Below are positions 1 to 12,975 of a stretch of 64,000 bases of DNA, one piece after another (the stretch's first letter is position 1; each line of letters opens with the position of its first letter). The notes under the pieces are model-generated. The model made no database searches and was not told where the DNA came from. It saw only the letters and a program-made list of their open reading frames with translations. The stretch spans positions 28,430,545-28,494,544 of the forward strand of contig NC_135775.1 in NCBI RefSeq assembly GCF_028453695.1, given 5' to 3'. Both the position numbers and the translations under genes were made by a program. This DNA is from Augochlora pura. Lineage: Eukaryota > Arthropoda > Insecta > Hymenoptera > Halictidae.

Positions 1-772
1 GGATACGGCGGGATCGCGAGAGAATCGTCCAAGGATCGCATTAATCGCGGCCCGTCGATCCGTATTATTAATCGCCTCGGCTCTCGGAATCGAGCGAAGA
101 ATCGCGCGCGATGCTTTACGATATTCCTTCGGCGCGAAGGAAAACGGTTCCAGCCGGCCGAGCAACATTTTTCCCGCTCTACCGGGGACGAAAAAATAGG
201 AGGGAGAACGGGGAGCATTCGCGGAGTTCAAATATATCGTAAAAGTTGCAGGCGGCATCCGAGGCCATGGATCGCCGAGCGGTGCAGGTGTTCGGCCATT
301 CGCGCATGCACCGTGTACATTTTCCGATCGGCGATCGGCCCGGCGCGTTTTCCTCGACGTCCCGGGACATTTTTCATCGGGCTTTCCCCGCGAGCCGATT
401 TCGAAGGCAATCCCCCGCATTCCCCGAGCCTTGACGAAAATTAATCGAACACACTCGAGCCACAATATCCTGATCTCCGGCGCGGTTTGGCCGCGCGCGT
501 ATCGAAACAACGATCCGAGATTGAAACACTTGGCCGTCGGCCGAGAGATACCCGATCACACAGGCCTCTCCTATCATGGCCTACTGTAAACCCACATCCC
601 GTCCCCTCCCTGGGTTTCCCAATTTTTCCACGATTTTTTTTATCAATATTCATTCGCGGTTTTTTTTAGCGTTTCAATTAACGAGTAGAATGGATCGCTC
701 CTTTGACCGAGCTGCGAAATTAATTCTTCCGGGGATCGATGTATGTTTTGGAATCTGCATGGTTCGGGTGGC

Positions 773-806
773 GACTCGACTCGACTCGACTCGATTCGAT
801 TCGATT
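773..806. repeat. Pentanucleotide TCGAC/TCGAT tract
   Basis: About seven units, the first TCGAC and the later ones TCGAT, showing a single-base change spread along the array. Confidence 0.8.
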
Positions 807-2032
807 TTGGTTTACTGCCTCTGGTATCGATTTATTCTATTCACTAAGTTTTTCGAAATTTCAAATAATAAGAATGAGAGAATACGAAATTGATTCGAAG
901 ACTAATAATAATAATAATAGTTCCTCTACGATATGTGAAAAAGAAAGAAAAGGGATGGTAGAATAAAAGGAAAGTTACAAAAGAAGATAAAGCAAGTGAT
1001 CAAGAGAGTTAGCGAGACGCAAATATATGAAATGAAAGCCTGGTCGATACGTTCAGCAAAGAGATGCATTCGTCGAGCGCGTCGGAGAACCTCGTACTCT
1101 TTCGCAAACATCGCATTAAACGTATTAATCGCGGCGATAACGCTATCGCAGACTCTTCGAGATCTTCGAATGTAGAGCAGAGTTACGACACGGCGGAGCA
1201 GTAAAAATGTTTACCATCGAACGGGTTCGCACTTTTATGGGCACGAGGTACTCGGAGGCGATGTTATAAGCTGTTGATCGATTAACGATGCGTAACGTGT
1301 GGCGATCGCCGTCGCCGCCGTCGTCGAAGAAGAAGAAGAACGGGATCGTCGAGCAATTGGAAGTCGACGTCGCTCGAAGACGTCGACGTTGTTGTTAGGT
1401 CGTTTCCTTCCGCGTCGAGTAATTGCCCTCGCTAACGAACACAGCGTCGCTTTGTGCCGTCGGAATCGCGTCGCTGGAAACTAGAACGGATCCCATTTCG
1501 ACGGGAACTTTCGAACGGATGTTGCTTGTTCTGTGATTTTCGCGACGACGACGACGACGAAGACGACGCCGAGATTCGGTGCTCGAATCGAATCGAAGCT
1601 TTTCGCTCGACAAGCTCACGAAACGTCTTGAAGCGTTCGACGAATCGATACCAGATACGCCCACCCCGTTCGCTGTAATTCGAGTTCGCCGAGGATTCAT
1701 TTAGACCTCGTGAAATCCTTTGGATATCTCGACGATTTCTCTCGCCCCCTTCCGGGCCTTCTCCTCCCACGCGATTCCACTTTGGACACCTGTCGTGTCT
1801 CTTTGAACGAACGCTGCTCCCTGTTGGCTATTAAATCCCCTTCCCTCTGTTTAGGGCTGAAGGGATATCCGCGATTGTTTTAACCCCGGATCTCGTACAC
1901 GAAGGCGAGAGAAGGCTGTTTCTTCTGGATCTCTGTCCTTTCGATCTCGATAAAGTGACACAAGCTATCGGATAATTTTCAAAGAAATCGTGAGACTTCT
2001 ACACATGTTTTGGCACACGTATTCATTAACGT

Positions 2033-2271
2033 TTAACCCTTCGCAGTCGGAACTGAATTTTAACTGGAAATCCAAGATATCTGTTTACGCTTATAATGTC
2101 ACCATTTGATGTAACTTGAAGCATTTGATATATCATGGAATTTTATGACTCGTGCAACAGTTGACAGCTCTTAACAATTTTCTAAATATAAATCAACACG
2201 ATAAAAATTATTTTAAAACGTGGCGCGATAATTTTTAGCCTCAGAGTCGCCACTCGACCGCGAAGAGTTAA
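2033..2271 (-). mobile_element. TTAA element family A, copy 1
   Basis: 239 bp, TTAA at both ends. The left end reads TTAACCCTTCGCAGTCGGA and the right end CGACCGCGAAGAGTTAA, so the ends are inverted repeats. The interior is AT-rich and non-coding. It aligns along its length, in reverse orientation, with 4660-4896 and 15369-15616 (shared ATTTTATGACTCGTGCAACAG and CAGAGTCGCCACTCG words). TTAA target sites with CCCT-type ends are typical of piggyBac-class transposons, so I call it a piggyBac-type MITE. Confidence 0.75.
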
Positions 2272-2385
2272 GCGGTGGTTCGCTTAATCAAAAATGTGGT
2301 TTTACTGATCGCAACTAATTAATAAATCCACTTGCGAGTTTACGTATTATATTCATCGCAAACGATCGCCCAAGAAAGCGCAGCC

Positions 2386-2409
2386 GGTTCGGTTCGGTTC
2401 GGTTCGGTC
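2386..2409. repeat. Pentanucleotide GGTTC tract
   Basis: Nearly five units in a GC-rich stretch; not the insect telomere repeat TTAGG. Confidence 0.75.
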
Positions 2410-2970
2410 GGAGACTTCCGGCCGCAGAGAATCATGTTTGTCGCGGGAGCAAGCTAATCGAATGTCTCCGAGCCGAAGTTAACAAGTTGTTATAGGTCCT
2501 AGGAGCTTCGGAGATTGTTCCAGACCTATCGATACCGACAGCGATACCGATACCCCGATCTATAGACCATCGGGGGTCAGTCGGAACGTTCCGAGAGATC
2601 TTGGGTCTATAGAGGCTCTCTCGCGAGCACGATGCTTCGATACGCGGAATAACTACGAATATTTAATGACCGCCTTATTGACCGGCTCGGATTTAGGCGA
2701 GCGAGATACCCTCTCGTCTCGCGGGACCTCTCTGTTTCGCTGCTTGGACCTTATGGACCTTCTCTTTCAATGGATTCTAATGCTCCGTGGAGCTGCAGTG
2801 ATTCGATGCAACGATCGGTTTAGATCGGGTTCGGATCTGTGTTTGATCAGTGCCGGAAGAATTTCAGGAACTATACAATTTTTGTAGAGCTTGCTAATTT
2901 GCAAAGAACTCTTTCATCGGCGCAAAAAATAACCCACGCGGATCGATAAAATCGCCAGAATTTTCAATTC

Positions 2971-3229
2971 TTAACACTTTATCGACCGGTTGCCTATAAA
3001 TCGGCTTTTTCCTCCGATCGCTAGCCTGTGAATTGGTTGACATAGTGATCATTAATTTTTTATCATTGAGATAAATCTGTTAGTTTACACTATCGCAAGC
3101 TTCGCCATTATTATATAACTTTTTCAATATTAAATATCTTTCACGATTAATAAGATAAATTAAAATCAAAATAGAAACGAAAATTTAACTAAATCTTTAC
3201 GATCGAATGACCGGTCGGTAAAGTGTTAA
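2971..3229 (+). mobile_element. TTAA element family F, copy 1
   Basis: 259 bp from TTAACACTTTATCGACCGGT to ACCGGTCGGTAAAGTGTTAA, an almost perfect inverted repeat of about 20 bp. Shared interior words with 62542 include TATAAATCGGCTTTTT and GCCTGTGAAT. No coding capacity. Confidence 0.8.
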
Positions 3230-3944
3230 TCCTTTTAATTCCCAATTTATCCCTACGATTAATTTCACCAATCAATGAAAAGATAAAAGAGTGTTCGATA
3301 AATTCTCGATATTTTCTCCAGGACAAAAGTTGCGTTAAATGTAAATTTGTCGAACGCGTTTTCGAGATGGTTTTCTTTTCTCTCGCAGAATCGACCGGTT
3401 ATCATTGTTTCAAGGGACACTGGGTATCCCATGGGTAAAAGTTCCCCTTCGGATGGAGTCGGCGAATCCCCGGGCGAGCGAGCGAGCGACCGGGCGAGCG
3501 ACCGGGCGTCGTCGATTCGGCGGACGAATCGCTGGGACGTCGTAAACAAGACGCAGCCAGCGTGCAATGGAAATTATAAATGAGCCAGGCTAAACAAGCG
3601 GCGCGAGGCGAGAAAATGGCTTTTCCTCGGGAGAAATGCATCTCTGTTTTCCAGAGCGGAACACCTCTCTCGGTCTCGCCATTTCCGTTTCTCTCTCACT
3701 CCGACTCGCCTCTCTCTTTCGCTCGTTCACTCTCTCTTTCTCTCTCACTATTTCTCTCCGTACCCGCGAAGAGTACACTCTCCCCTTCGGCTTCTCTGTT
3801 GCATCCGGCCCGGCCACTCTCTCTCGCCTTTCGATGGAAAAAGCCAAGCGGTGGAATCGAACCCTGGCTGGCCCATCGATTATTCGATGAAGTTGGTCCT
3901 TCGCGCGGAAACCTTGGATTTCTCTGTCTTCCACCAATACCTCG

Positions 3945-3987
<43 letters not shown>

Positions 3988-4014
3988 TCTCTTTCTCTTT
4001 CTCTCTGTGCCTCT
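3945..4014. repeat. CT microsatellite grading into TTTCTC
   Basis: Pure CT to 3980, then a TTTCTC variant. A looser pyrimidine-rich stretch lies at 3690-3760, and a C run at 4078-4088 follows. Confidence 0.9.
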
Positions 4015-4659
4015 TTCTTTCTCGATTTCTCCGTCTCCGTCCCTCGCATCTTCATTCTCCTTTTCGCGGCCTCTCCGCCCCCCCCCCCTTTTTCGGTCGC
4101 TTCTGCCAGAGAGGAAAAGCTGTTTGAAAGCTTCTGAAATCTCCTCGAGGTCCTTTGAATCGTGAATCAAGGCGAGCGCGCGCGGCCGGAGGGACATCTT
4201 TCGGTGCGGCGGCGGCGGTTAACGAAGAGAGAATCCTAATTAGGGATCGGGTCGAACGGCGACATTTAATTAACGGAAAATCAATTTCTCCGGTCGCCCC
4301 GAGGGCAGCGGGGGGAAAAAAACGTCGAAGGAATCAATTTGCATTGTAATTAATCCACCGCCATCGATCTCTATCTCCGCGCGACCCTTTTCTTTCCGCT
4401 GGACTTTTTACACGCCTGTACCACGTGCTCGTTAAGCGGTTATTCTTGTACGGAACTTCGAAAAACTCGATCGTTCTTAGCGTTGCGTTTCCTTGAACCC
4501 ACGTACAGGCCTGGATTAATCAAAAGTGCATGTACTTCCGATTGGCGAGCAAGACTTTAACGGGGTACATATTTCACGATACTTTTGACTAACTAATCGC
4601 GTGATTTTGAGTGTTGCGCGACTTTGATTATTTTCGCTTAAGAAGGCAAACTTTATACT

Positions 4660-4896
4660 TTAACCCTTTGCGGCCGAGTGACGACTCTAAGGCGCCGCTA
4701 AAAATGATCGCACCACGTTTGACAATAATTTTTATTAAATATAATTATATTTAAAAAATTGTTAAAAGCTGTTAACTGTTGCACGAGTCACAAAATGTAA
4801 TTCCATAATATGTAATACGCTTGAAAAGTTATATAAAATGGCAACACTACAAGCCTTGGATTTCCACTTAAAACGGCTCCGACTGCGAAGGGTTAA
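4660..4896 (+). mobile_element. TTAA element family A, copy 2
   Basis: 237 bp, bounded by TTAA, with ends TTAACCCTTTGCGGCCGAGTG and CCGACTGCGAAGGGTTAA. It is the reverse of copy 1 throughout and has no ORF able to encode a transposase. Inverted-end matching plus three further copies in this window support a mobile origin. Confidence 0.75.
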
Positions 4897-5750
4897 GCGG
4901 ACCGATCGTCTCGCGTTAATTCCCAGACATCGATCCCCCGATCCAAGTATGTAATTCACGTCGCTCGACCGTCGTCGTTGGATCGTCGCGAGCGGTGTAA
5001 CGTCGGCGACACTCGATCTACTTAATTTCATTTGCTCGGCCAAGCTCGTATCTTGCCGCAACAATGAATCTTTAACGACGGATCAATATTCCCGTCTGTC
5101 GCGTGTCTGTTCCGTTTATGGTTTCATTTAGAATTCCCATCGACGACGTCGCAGTAGTGGCCGCCGCGACTTCCGTCATCGTCGGCCGCAGGGAACGGTG
5201 TTTTTTAATTACACTGACGGAATGAAATTTGCACGCGCGATTTCGCGGTTCCCGCGATCGCATTAAGACTGGCGACGTGAATTCCAATTTCTTCGAATCG
5301 CATCGGTCATCGTTCGCGGGAAGCTCGTGTTTTAATGAGGTAAAATGCAACGCGCTTGGACGTATCGGATCCCCGGTCGTTCTCGACGGGATTCCGCGAT
5401 CTGATTTTCATTTACCAGACGATCCCGGCCGATTTATTAACGGCGGAGGACGTCCCGCCGCGGTCGTGTTCCGTTCGAGATCGCGGATGATTGCCAGGAA
5501 TGGAATTACCTTAGCGGTAATTAAATAACGCGCGGTTCGAGCGGCTCGCTTCGACGGCGAGCCGATGATTAGGTATCGCTCTGAGTAAACAGCTGGGATT
5601 GTCCACCGACGCCGTGGACCATTTGAACGCGGCGCTCAAAGTATTGGGTCGCCCGAATCCGTGTCGTTCTATCCATCGTCGATTCCCTGTGATAGCTAAA
5701 ATCGGAGGTCTTTCCTTGTTTTCAAAACCAATCGGATGATTTTTAAACAT

Positions 5751-5900
5751 TTAACCCCTTGATCTCTTTCAAAACTGCGTCGATTAGCATATTCTCGTCC
5801 TTAATAATTTCCTTGATGGAACGAGCGGATTTTTGTTATCAAATTATCTACGAAAAGTTCGTCACGAGTCTGATTCGTTCTTATAGTGCAAGGGGTTTAA
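5751..5900 (-). mobile_element. TTAA element family C, internally deleted
   Basis: 150 bp from TTAACCCCTTGATCTC to ATAGTGCAAGGGGTTTAA. Both ends belong to family C (GTCCTTAATAATTTCCTTGA near one end, CACGAGTCTGATTCG near the other), but about 90 bp of interior is missing compared with 11284-11520. Confidence 0.65.
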
Positions 5901-6140
5901 TAAAATAGTATAACGCTTTGACCGAACAATAGAAAGCTCGGAGAACCAGGCATTCCACTATCAACGAAGATCTAAATTTTTTAATTCTTCAGTCTGACGA
6001 CTATTCCGTCTATATCTCGACGAATCTGAATCTTCCGTCTGCAGGAAAATCTAATTTTTTGGACAGCGAATTCGTAATCCGAACTCGCTGAATCCGAAGT
6101 ATTCTCGAACGGAGAATATCGAATGTTGAACGGATCGACT

Positions 6141-6178
6141 AGGAAAGCCGAGGAAAGCCGAGGAAAGCCGAGGAAAGG
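6141..6178. repeat. 10-bp tandem AGGAAAGCCG
   Basis: Three exact units and a partial fourth. Confidence 0.85.
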
Positions 6179-6583
6179 GGTGCGTTGAACTTTCGACTGG
6201 CGAAAAAGTGTATTTAACAAATTGACTCGTCCTTTAAATAAATAGCCCCGGAACCTTGGCGACCCGGTGGGAACAGGTTCCCTCGAACAGGTTTTCCACT
6301 CGCGTGGTTCGAGAGCCCGCGATGACAAATCAGTTGCGAACAGCGGTTTACGTAATGGAAGCAACATCCGCCACGCGACATCCTCTCTCCGTCCGGTCTA
6401 TTATTCCTGTTTCATTGGCGGGCTACGTGTTTCTATGGGATTGCGTAATCGATTGCGCGACGATCGTGAACGGCTCGCGCGCGCGGCACTTTTGTCCGTC
6501 CGACTCGTTTTCCACTTTGCTTTCGTGGCTCTCCGTTCCGACTTCCGTTGGCTTGTCGAGCAACCTTTCCGTTCGCGGTCAAG

Positions 6584-6588
<5 letters not shown>

Positions 6589-6625
<37 letters not shown>

Positions 6626-6627
6626 GA
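6589..6627. repeat. GA microsatellite
   Basis: AG dinucleotides with one GGG interruption. Confidence 0.9.
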
Positions 6628-7754
6628 TGCGGCCACCGCGGTGAGAAGTTTCATTTTCCGAGAGGGAGATCGCGAGATGCGACGAGATTTATTCGAAGCG
6701 TTCGGATCGCGCGGCGGGACACCAGAGACGCGGAAACGAGATAGACGCTGCTAGCTGACGGCACTCTTCTCGGGAGAACCGGAAACGTCTATCTCTGGAA
6801 CGGGCCGTCCGTGTTCGTCTCGTCTCTCGCTGATTATTTCATCAATTTTTCCACGCGCGAACGATCTCCCAGAGAGAACGAGAGATCCTGGACGCTCGTC
6901 TACGAAACTCTTCTGCTCGTTGATCTGGAAAAAATTCTTTAATACCTCATACATAGCCCATTTCATTCCATTTGAAAATCGACCCGCCCTTCCTGGAAAA
7001 CTCTACATAAGCGGCCGCTAAAAACGCGGACGAAGTTATCCCTCCTCGTCCGTTCTCCGCGAGCCGGACGACCGCCGTTCGTTTCGTCCGAAACGTCCAG
7101 GAATCCTGCCGTGCGCGGTCGGGAGCCTGCTTCCGTTGCCACCGCGAAGAATAAAGTGGATTTCACTTTGCTTCGCTTCCCGTCGAATTATTGTCAATAA
7201 TAATCCGCGCGCGCCCCATAATTGCGGTACGTGAGGCGAAATACCTTTTACTTTGTCAGAACTGATCAGTGTGTCCGAAATTAGGTCCGACTTCCATTTG
7301 CTAAATCTCGTTGCCGATGCTTACGAGCTCTCTTTTTACGGGGATAGTTCGAACAACGTAAGACGCACAATGGCGACCGCGGGAACCGTGCTTTAGCGAA
7401 GCGAAATGAAGAGCTCGGGTGGAAGCGCCGCGGATACTTAAAATTCAAGACTGGAATTTTCTGGCCTTTTTCGTTAATTTATCCGGTTCGCGGATGCTTT
7501 CGACTGAAACGAGACATTCGAACCGCCGCGGCGCGGTGCTTTTTTCCCAAGGAATTCCACGTTAATGAGTTTTCCAGGTTGTCCCGCTATCGGGGTAATA
7601 ACGTCACGCGGAACGAAGTTCGTCGGCTGAGAGCCGTGCAAATGCGAGCTTCCCCCCCCCCTCCGCGAAGCTGTAGGTAATGTGGACACCAACGCGGCCT
7701 CTCTCCCCGGTTAATGCGCGCTCTCCTCTCTTTCATTCTCTATCTCTCTTCCTC

Positions 7755-7758
<4 letters not shown>

Positions 7759-7804
<46 letters not shown>

Positions 7805-7830
7805 ACTCTCTATCTCTCTCTCGCTTTCTC
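7759..7830. repeat. CT microsatellite
   Basis: About 40 bp of pure CT, then an interrupted CT-rich tail. Confidence 0.9.
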
Positions 7831-9375
7831 GCTCTCCCCAGCGCGACGCAAAATGCGTCCTCGACGGCACTACGGATTCCGAATGCGTCGTTGATGCATC
7901 CAATGCAATCTCGCGGCAGCTTTTCCAGTTCCATCTTCGTTCGACAATACTTCCAGAATTTCTCCGCCGGAAACTTGGCCCACTTCTCCCGGGCCGCCTC
8001 CGACACTCCGCTCCGCGTGAACTTGCCCACTTCCGGAAATTGCATTTCCTAACGACCGAAAAACCCCGTTCGTTAATTTTTATCAGATCGGCGATTTTTT
8101 TTGCTCCCCCGGAACCCGAAAATCCCGGCTACCACTCTCGTTGCCGTATTTTGTTCCACGCTATCGGACGCTAACGATTCAAATTCGGGGGACCATTGCG
8201 ACCAGTCCGAATGTAACAATCATTTTTTTTTGTGCGACTCAAGTGGACCGTAAAAGCGGCGGAATCATGCACGATGTCACTTTAGCGGAAGTACCTGCAG
8301 GACGCGAGGTACACCGTCCGGATCAAAGCGCAATTACCGCGGAATAGGTCGCGCTTTTGGCTCAAAATCTCGCGGGCGTTATGTTAAAGGGTTGCCGAAG
8401 GAGGTCTGAAAAGGTAGAACTCTTGCTGTGATTTTACCCCTTCGAAAAATATTTATAAATATTATCCAATTTCAGGAGACTCGGTGACATCGAAGTTAGG
8501 CTTTAAAAAATTATAACTCGGTTGTGTTGGTCGCAAAATTTTTTTTATCGACGTGGAAAGCTTCTTCGTGGTTGCTATATTCGAGAAAAAAATCGCGCAC
8601 AGCGTAGAGCAAGTGCAGCGAACGGGGCTGAATCGTTAACGTCGGTCGGGCAGGAGCAGCCTCTCGTGCACCACTCCGCAATAATGTCGCTCATCCACCG
8701 ATCCTGCAATTCCCAATTACGAATAGTCGTCCCTGGTATCGTCCGGATCGGCTCCTTTGGGAGAAATTCCGTTCACCTTTTCACCACGCGCCCTTTTCGT
8801 CGTTGCAAGCGCGCCCGCATTGGAACGCAAAGTGCGGTTTAGGACGCACTCGGAGTAGCGTCCTCTCTAATCCGTGCCCGAACCAAATCGACGCCGATGT
8901 CTGTAAGCTGCACGTGTCCGGCATATTCGTCGCTGGGAACATCGGGGAAACACAAGCCGATTCCTGCGTTGCGTGTGCGACCATCCCGCGCAACCGGTGA
9001 CATTTGCGCTGATTAGTTATTCGTACGCGCCTCGCCTCGTCTCGCCTCGTCTCGCTTCTCCTCGATTCCGCTCGATTCCGCTCGGCTCGCACCGCACCGC
9101 GCACCATCCGCAATTAAGCCGGCTCCGACTGAAATTCCCCGGGTTTCCCGACAAGCTGATCCCACCAAGATATTGCCTGTTAACGTCCACGTATTTTTAG
9201 TAAAGCTCAGCTTTCTCGGGATTTTATGACGTCCCGGGAGCCGCGCCATGAAAATCGCCTCCGGAATGACACCGGGGTGCAAGGCGCGCGACGGACCCCC
9301 GTCACGCCTCTATAAAAGAATTCCTTCCAAACGATCCTCCGTTTTTATAAATTTTAATTTTATTTAATTTTCAAT

Positions 9376-9663
9376 TCAACCCTTTGCACTCGGATGTCCC
9401 CCGAGAGGGGACACTATAAAAATTACCGATAATTATACTACTTTCAATATCAACAACTTTCATTTCTCATAATTTCTATCGATACGATCTTTTATCAAAT
9501 TTTTATTAAACAATGCAATTATTTCCAATGTTCTATCATTTTATATGTCTTTTAAACTATCACTTATTAGTTTACCAATGAATATGTTTTAAATGAATTA
9601 TGAATATGTTCTTAGGGCTTTTGATAGATGGTCCGTGAAAATTCCTCGAGTGCAACGGGTTAA
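9376..9663. mobile_element. TTAA element family H
   Basis: 288 bp from TCAACCCTTTGCACTCGGA to CTCGAGTGCAACGGGTTAA. A CCCCGAGAGGGG-type hairpin word sits just inside the left end. The interior is AT-rich and non-coding. The left TTAA has one mismatch. Confidence 0.6.
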
Positions 9664-9923
9664 TTAATTTAATTTGATTTTTATTATTTTAATTCAATTT
9701 TTTTTAATTTTATAGAGCACCAAGTATATATATAGTCTTCGATTTCCCGTAATCATTTTGCAATTTATACGCCCCTCTTACCTGTTCCAAAATGCATGAA
9801 CATCGCGCGCTATCCGTCGGACCGTAGGCAATCGACACGAATGCAGCGAGAGGGATTTTAAGAAGTCAAAAGGATGAAAGGGCTCGATCGGTTCTCTAAT
9901 TTTCCAGAAGCTTTATTCTCGGT

Positions 9924-9924
<1 letters not shown>

Positions 9925-9998
<74 letters not shown>
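9925..9998. repeat. CT microsatellite, longest pure tract
   Basis: Over 60 bp of uninterrupted CT after one TTT break. Confidence 0.92.
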
Positions 9999-10001
<3 letters not shown>

Positions 10002-10328
10002 GCGGAGTCGCCGGCAGATTTTCTTCGATCTTTTCTTTGCGCCACGGCCATTTAAAGTTCGCCAGATTGTGGATTGCATTGAAACGATCCCGCAGACCGA
10101 CAAAACGGTCTCTCCAGGTTTGAAAAGGTCCTCGTCCTTCTCGCTTTCCCCTCCACGAAGTTCGCGAGCGATTTTTCCGCCGGTCTTCCTGTGTACAATA
10201 AACGATTTTCATTAATTCTTGCATTGATTCTCCGATCGAGCAAGCTTCTCGGCGAGTTTCTTCGACGAGTGGAAGGGTGAAGAAAGAAAGAAGGCCGGAC
10301 ACTCTAAAAGGAGTTTGTCGAGCGTTCG

Positions 10329-10539
10329 TTAACACGTTTGTCGCCCACAATTAAACACTAAAATCCCCACATAATTAAAGCAATTTAATTAATTAAAATA
10401 AAACTAGAAAGTTCACATTTATCATAGGGGATGACATTAAAATTCTTTCGCATTTCGAATTCATTTTGCTTGAATATATTGCAATAAAAATAAATGTTCA
10501 AAATTGGTCAGAAATTAGCGTCACCCAGATATGGGTGGA
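10329..10539 (+). mobile_element. TTAA element family B, 3'-truncated copy
   Basis: Begins TTAACACGTTTGTCGCCCAC and runs to the palindromic word CACCCAGATATGGGTG, after which similarity stops, so the terminal part is missing. The interior pairs with 53538-53778 and, in reverse, with 60348-60450. Confidence 0.65.
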
Positions 10540-11283
10540 ACAGTAATCGCAATTCATCAGCAGCTTCTCTTTATCTCGAGCGTTCGTCTCGCGGCGAGAT
10601 TTTTCTGCAAAATCGTAAGCTTGTTTACGAAATTCGATAACGCCGGCTAATTATACGGCTGCTAGGAACGTAGTATAATATATTTTCCCGCTGCGCCGCC
10701 ACGTGTGTAGAATCGGCGCGCGGTCGAGATTCGCTTGTAATTATTCGCGCGAGCGTGGAACGCGAGAAAGGACGACGAAAGGGAATGGCAGGGCGGGACA
10801 AGATTTTCCATGGCGCGACGCGTTCCGGTTTGTCGCTGCCGCACTTTCCGCCGTTTTGTCTCCACGCGCTGATTAATAGAGAGGCCGCGCGGCGGCGGCG
10901 GCGGCCAGTAAGGTGTAATTAAAACGCTAGCGAATAAATTATAACTTTCGATTACCGATGGATTTTCAATCACGCCCGGCAGACGGGTTTTCGAACTTCG
11001 AAATTAGTTCGCAATTACCGGCCGGGGATCCGTCGACCGGGTTGCCGCGTGGACAGGAACGAACCAACTATTTGTTTCTGGCTCAAGTTCGTCCGCTGCC
11101 AAATTAAACGGAAGGTTCCGCGGGAAACCTCGGATTTTAAACGCGCCTTCGGAACGCCTCGCGTGTTTTTAAACGAATATTTCATTCTCTGTCTGCAGAG
11201 TGATTTCGTTGAAACATGAGAGCGTTTAGCAACGCGTTATTCGCACAATAATTATTGTGGTTTATCGAGGCATTCGCAGACAT

Positions 11284-11520
11284 TTAACCCCTTGCACTAT
11301 AATAATAAGCCAGACTCGTACGACTAAATATGAATATTATTGATTTCTTTTAAATCGAAATCAAATTGAATTTTTCTATTATCCAAAGTCTAAAAACAAA
11401 ACGGCAGGAAATGAAGATGATACATGAAACAAAAATTATTTGGCCCTATTAAGGACAGTATTAAGGACAGATAAGTACTAATTAGCGAATGGTAAAATAA
11501 GTTATAGTGCAAGGGATTAA
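11284..11520 (+). mobile_element. TTAA element family C, full length
   Basis: 237 bp with ends TTAACCCCTTGCACTATAA and TTATAGTGCAAGGGATTAA, clear inverted repeats. The AT-rich interior includes AAAGTCTAAAAACAAAAC and AAGGACAG words that recur at 58953, 35823 and, reversed, 37023 and 60191. No ORF. Confidence 0.78.
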
Positions 11521-12289
11521 TACTAGATTTTCCAAGAACTGAAAGCAGCTGTCTCATATTCTTATTAGAAACTATAGATGAGACATTTGCTCCGATTTTG
11601 CGCCAGAAAAATCACATTTAATATAGGAAAGTATATAACAGCCAGACAATTATAAAGGAAATAGATAAGAGCACAGATCCAGCAGTCGAATATTTTCAAT
11701 TCCATCGTAGCATTGCACCCTCCAGATAGCAGTCAGGGCAACAAGTGCAAAGTGGAAAGTTCGCTGGGAGTCCGCGAAGCGTCTAGAGAGCAGGCACAGC
11801 AGCGGCACACAGGTGCTAGCTAGCGGGTTACTCGCACGCGATTTGCCGAACGATCGAGAGCGTCATGGAAGGCTCTCGAAGAGTGAGGAGGGGTGGTTGA
11901 ACGGTTTGCGAAAATCCGTCTGCCTCGAGCGGGTCTCGTTAAGGGCGCCGCCTGCAGAGGGAGGGACGTCGCTGACGGCGCGACAGAGCGCAAAAGCAGC
12001 GTCGTTATACGTCGGTTTAACAAACAGCCACGACTGGGACGAGAAACGCTCGGAAATCCCATTCATGATTCCGATTTCAGCCGAGGACCGGGGGGCTCGT
12101 AACTTTCCTTCTGTCCGCGTCCTATTATTTCCATCCCCGCGCGTTCCGTTCGACCGGGTCGTCTGGTTGCCGCGTCGCGCGCAGTTTCTCCCCCATTCAT
12201 TTTTACGGTGTCCCGTTAACGGGGGATCGGGAACGGGGCAAACGAGATTATACGGCGTGCTACAACCCGTAACTTTTAGTTATAATTAA

Positions 12290-12401
12290 TATTCCCCGCG
12301 GCGCGCGGCTTGCTGCGCGGCGGCGGCGGCGGCGGCAGTGGCGGCGGCGCCGCGCTGGGAATCACCCCCCGGCGCTTTACGCGTTTACGCTCCTGACGCA
12401 G
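12290..12401 (+). promoter_or_regulatory. GC-rich island ending at a strong splice donor (possible 5' exon)
   Basis: A GGC-rich stretch (GC repeats at 12318-12352) ends GACGCAG, followed by GTGAGC at 12402. This could be the end of an upstream, possibly untranslated, FAM20C exon or of another transcript. No ATG-initiated frame with a signal anchor runs into the donor. Speculative. Confidence 0.2.
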
Positions 12402-12723
12402 GTGAGCCTTTGTTTATCGGGCCCCTGTAGACTATTGATATACGATACGATGGTTCACGCGTATACACACTTGTTTGCATTCCGAGAGGCTTGCGCGCGC
12501 GCGCCACGGCTTCTATGGGCCGTTTCCGATTTTTACGAAATGGATTCGCCAGCCTTCCGGGGGCGAATCCACTCCGCGTGTTTGCTCCGCCGTGTCACGT
12601 TCCAACTTGATTGTTTTCCTAACCATTTTCTGTTTAGATTATTCGTTGTTGCGATTCTTTATTTCCAGGTGCGAGCAGTATCGTCGTTCCATAAAATTGA
12701 TTTATTGTCAAGATAATTCGAAG

Positions 12724-12975
12724 TTAACTCGTTGACGTACCATTTTCTTCATAATTACTGCGATTAGGAATCTTTCAATTGATATCATATCTTAGAAGGG
12801 GCGAAACATTAATGTTCATTCTGTGCTTGAATTTATTTGAATGCTTAAATATTACTGACAGGGGATTTGAATTTTATACCAATTTTAAAGAATAGAATAA
12901 TATCCATACTTAATAATTCATTATTGTAATTTTCATCACGTATCGGACTAGTCAAAGTACAGGCTAAGGGGTTAA
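12724..12975 (+). mobile_element. TTAA element family E, full length
   Basis: 252 bp from TTAACTCGTTGACGTACCATT to AGTACAGGCTAAGGGGTTAA. It shares GTACCATTTTCTTCATA and GCGATTAGGA words with 34594. The interior is AT-rich and non-coding. Confidence 0.65.

Larger units (their letters stand above)
1..9375. other. Gene-free stretch: upstream intron or intergenic
   Basis: Apart from the listed family A, F and C elements and microsatellites I see no gene. GC-rich blocks alternate with AT-rich transposon bodies. The ORFs present are short or made of Leu-Ser or Arg-Glu repeats derived from CT/GA tracts. Confidence 0.6.

Noticed and set aside
3845..3865. GGTTCGATTCC-like tRNA B box on the minus strand
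   Set aside because: No A box or cloverleaf could be formed at the right spacing.
3580..4137. 185-codon Leu-Ser-rich ORF
   Set aside because: Translation of the CT microsatellite.
11813..12289. 158-codon ORF upstream of the GC island
   Set aside because: No known family, no signal anchor, overlapping minus-strand ORFs of similar quality; it stops before the donor at 12402.
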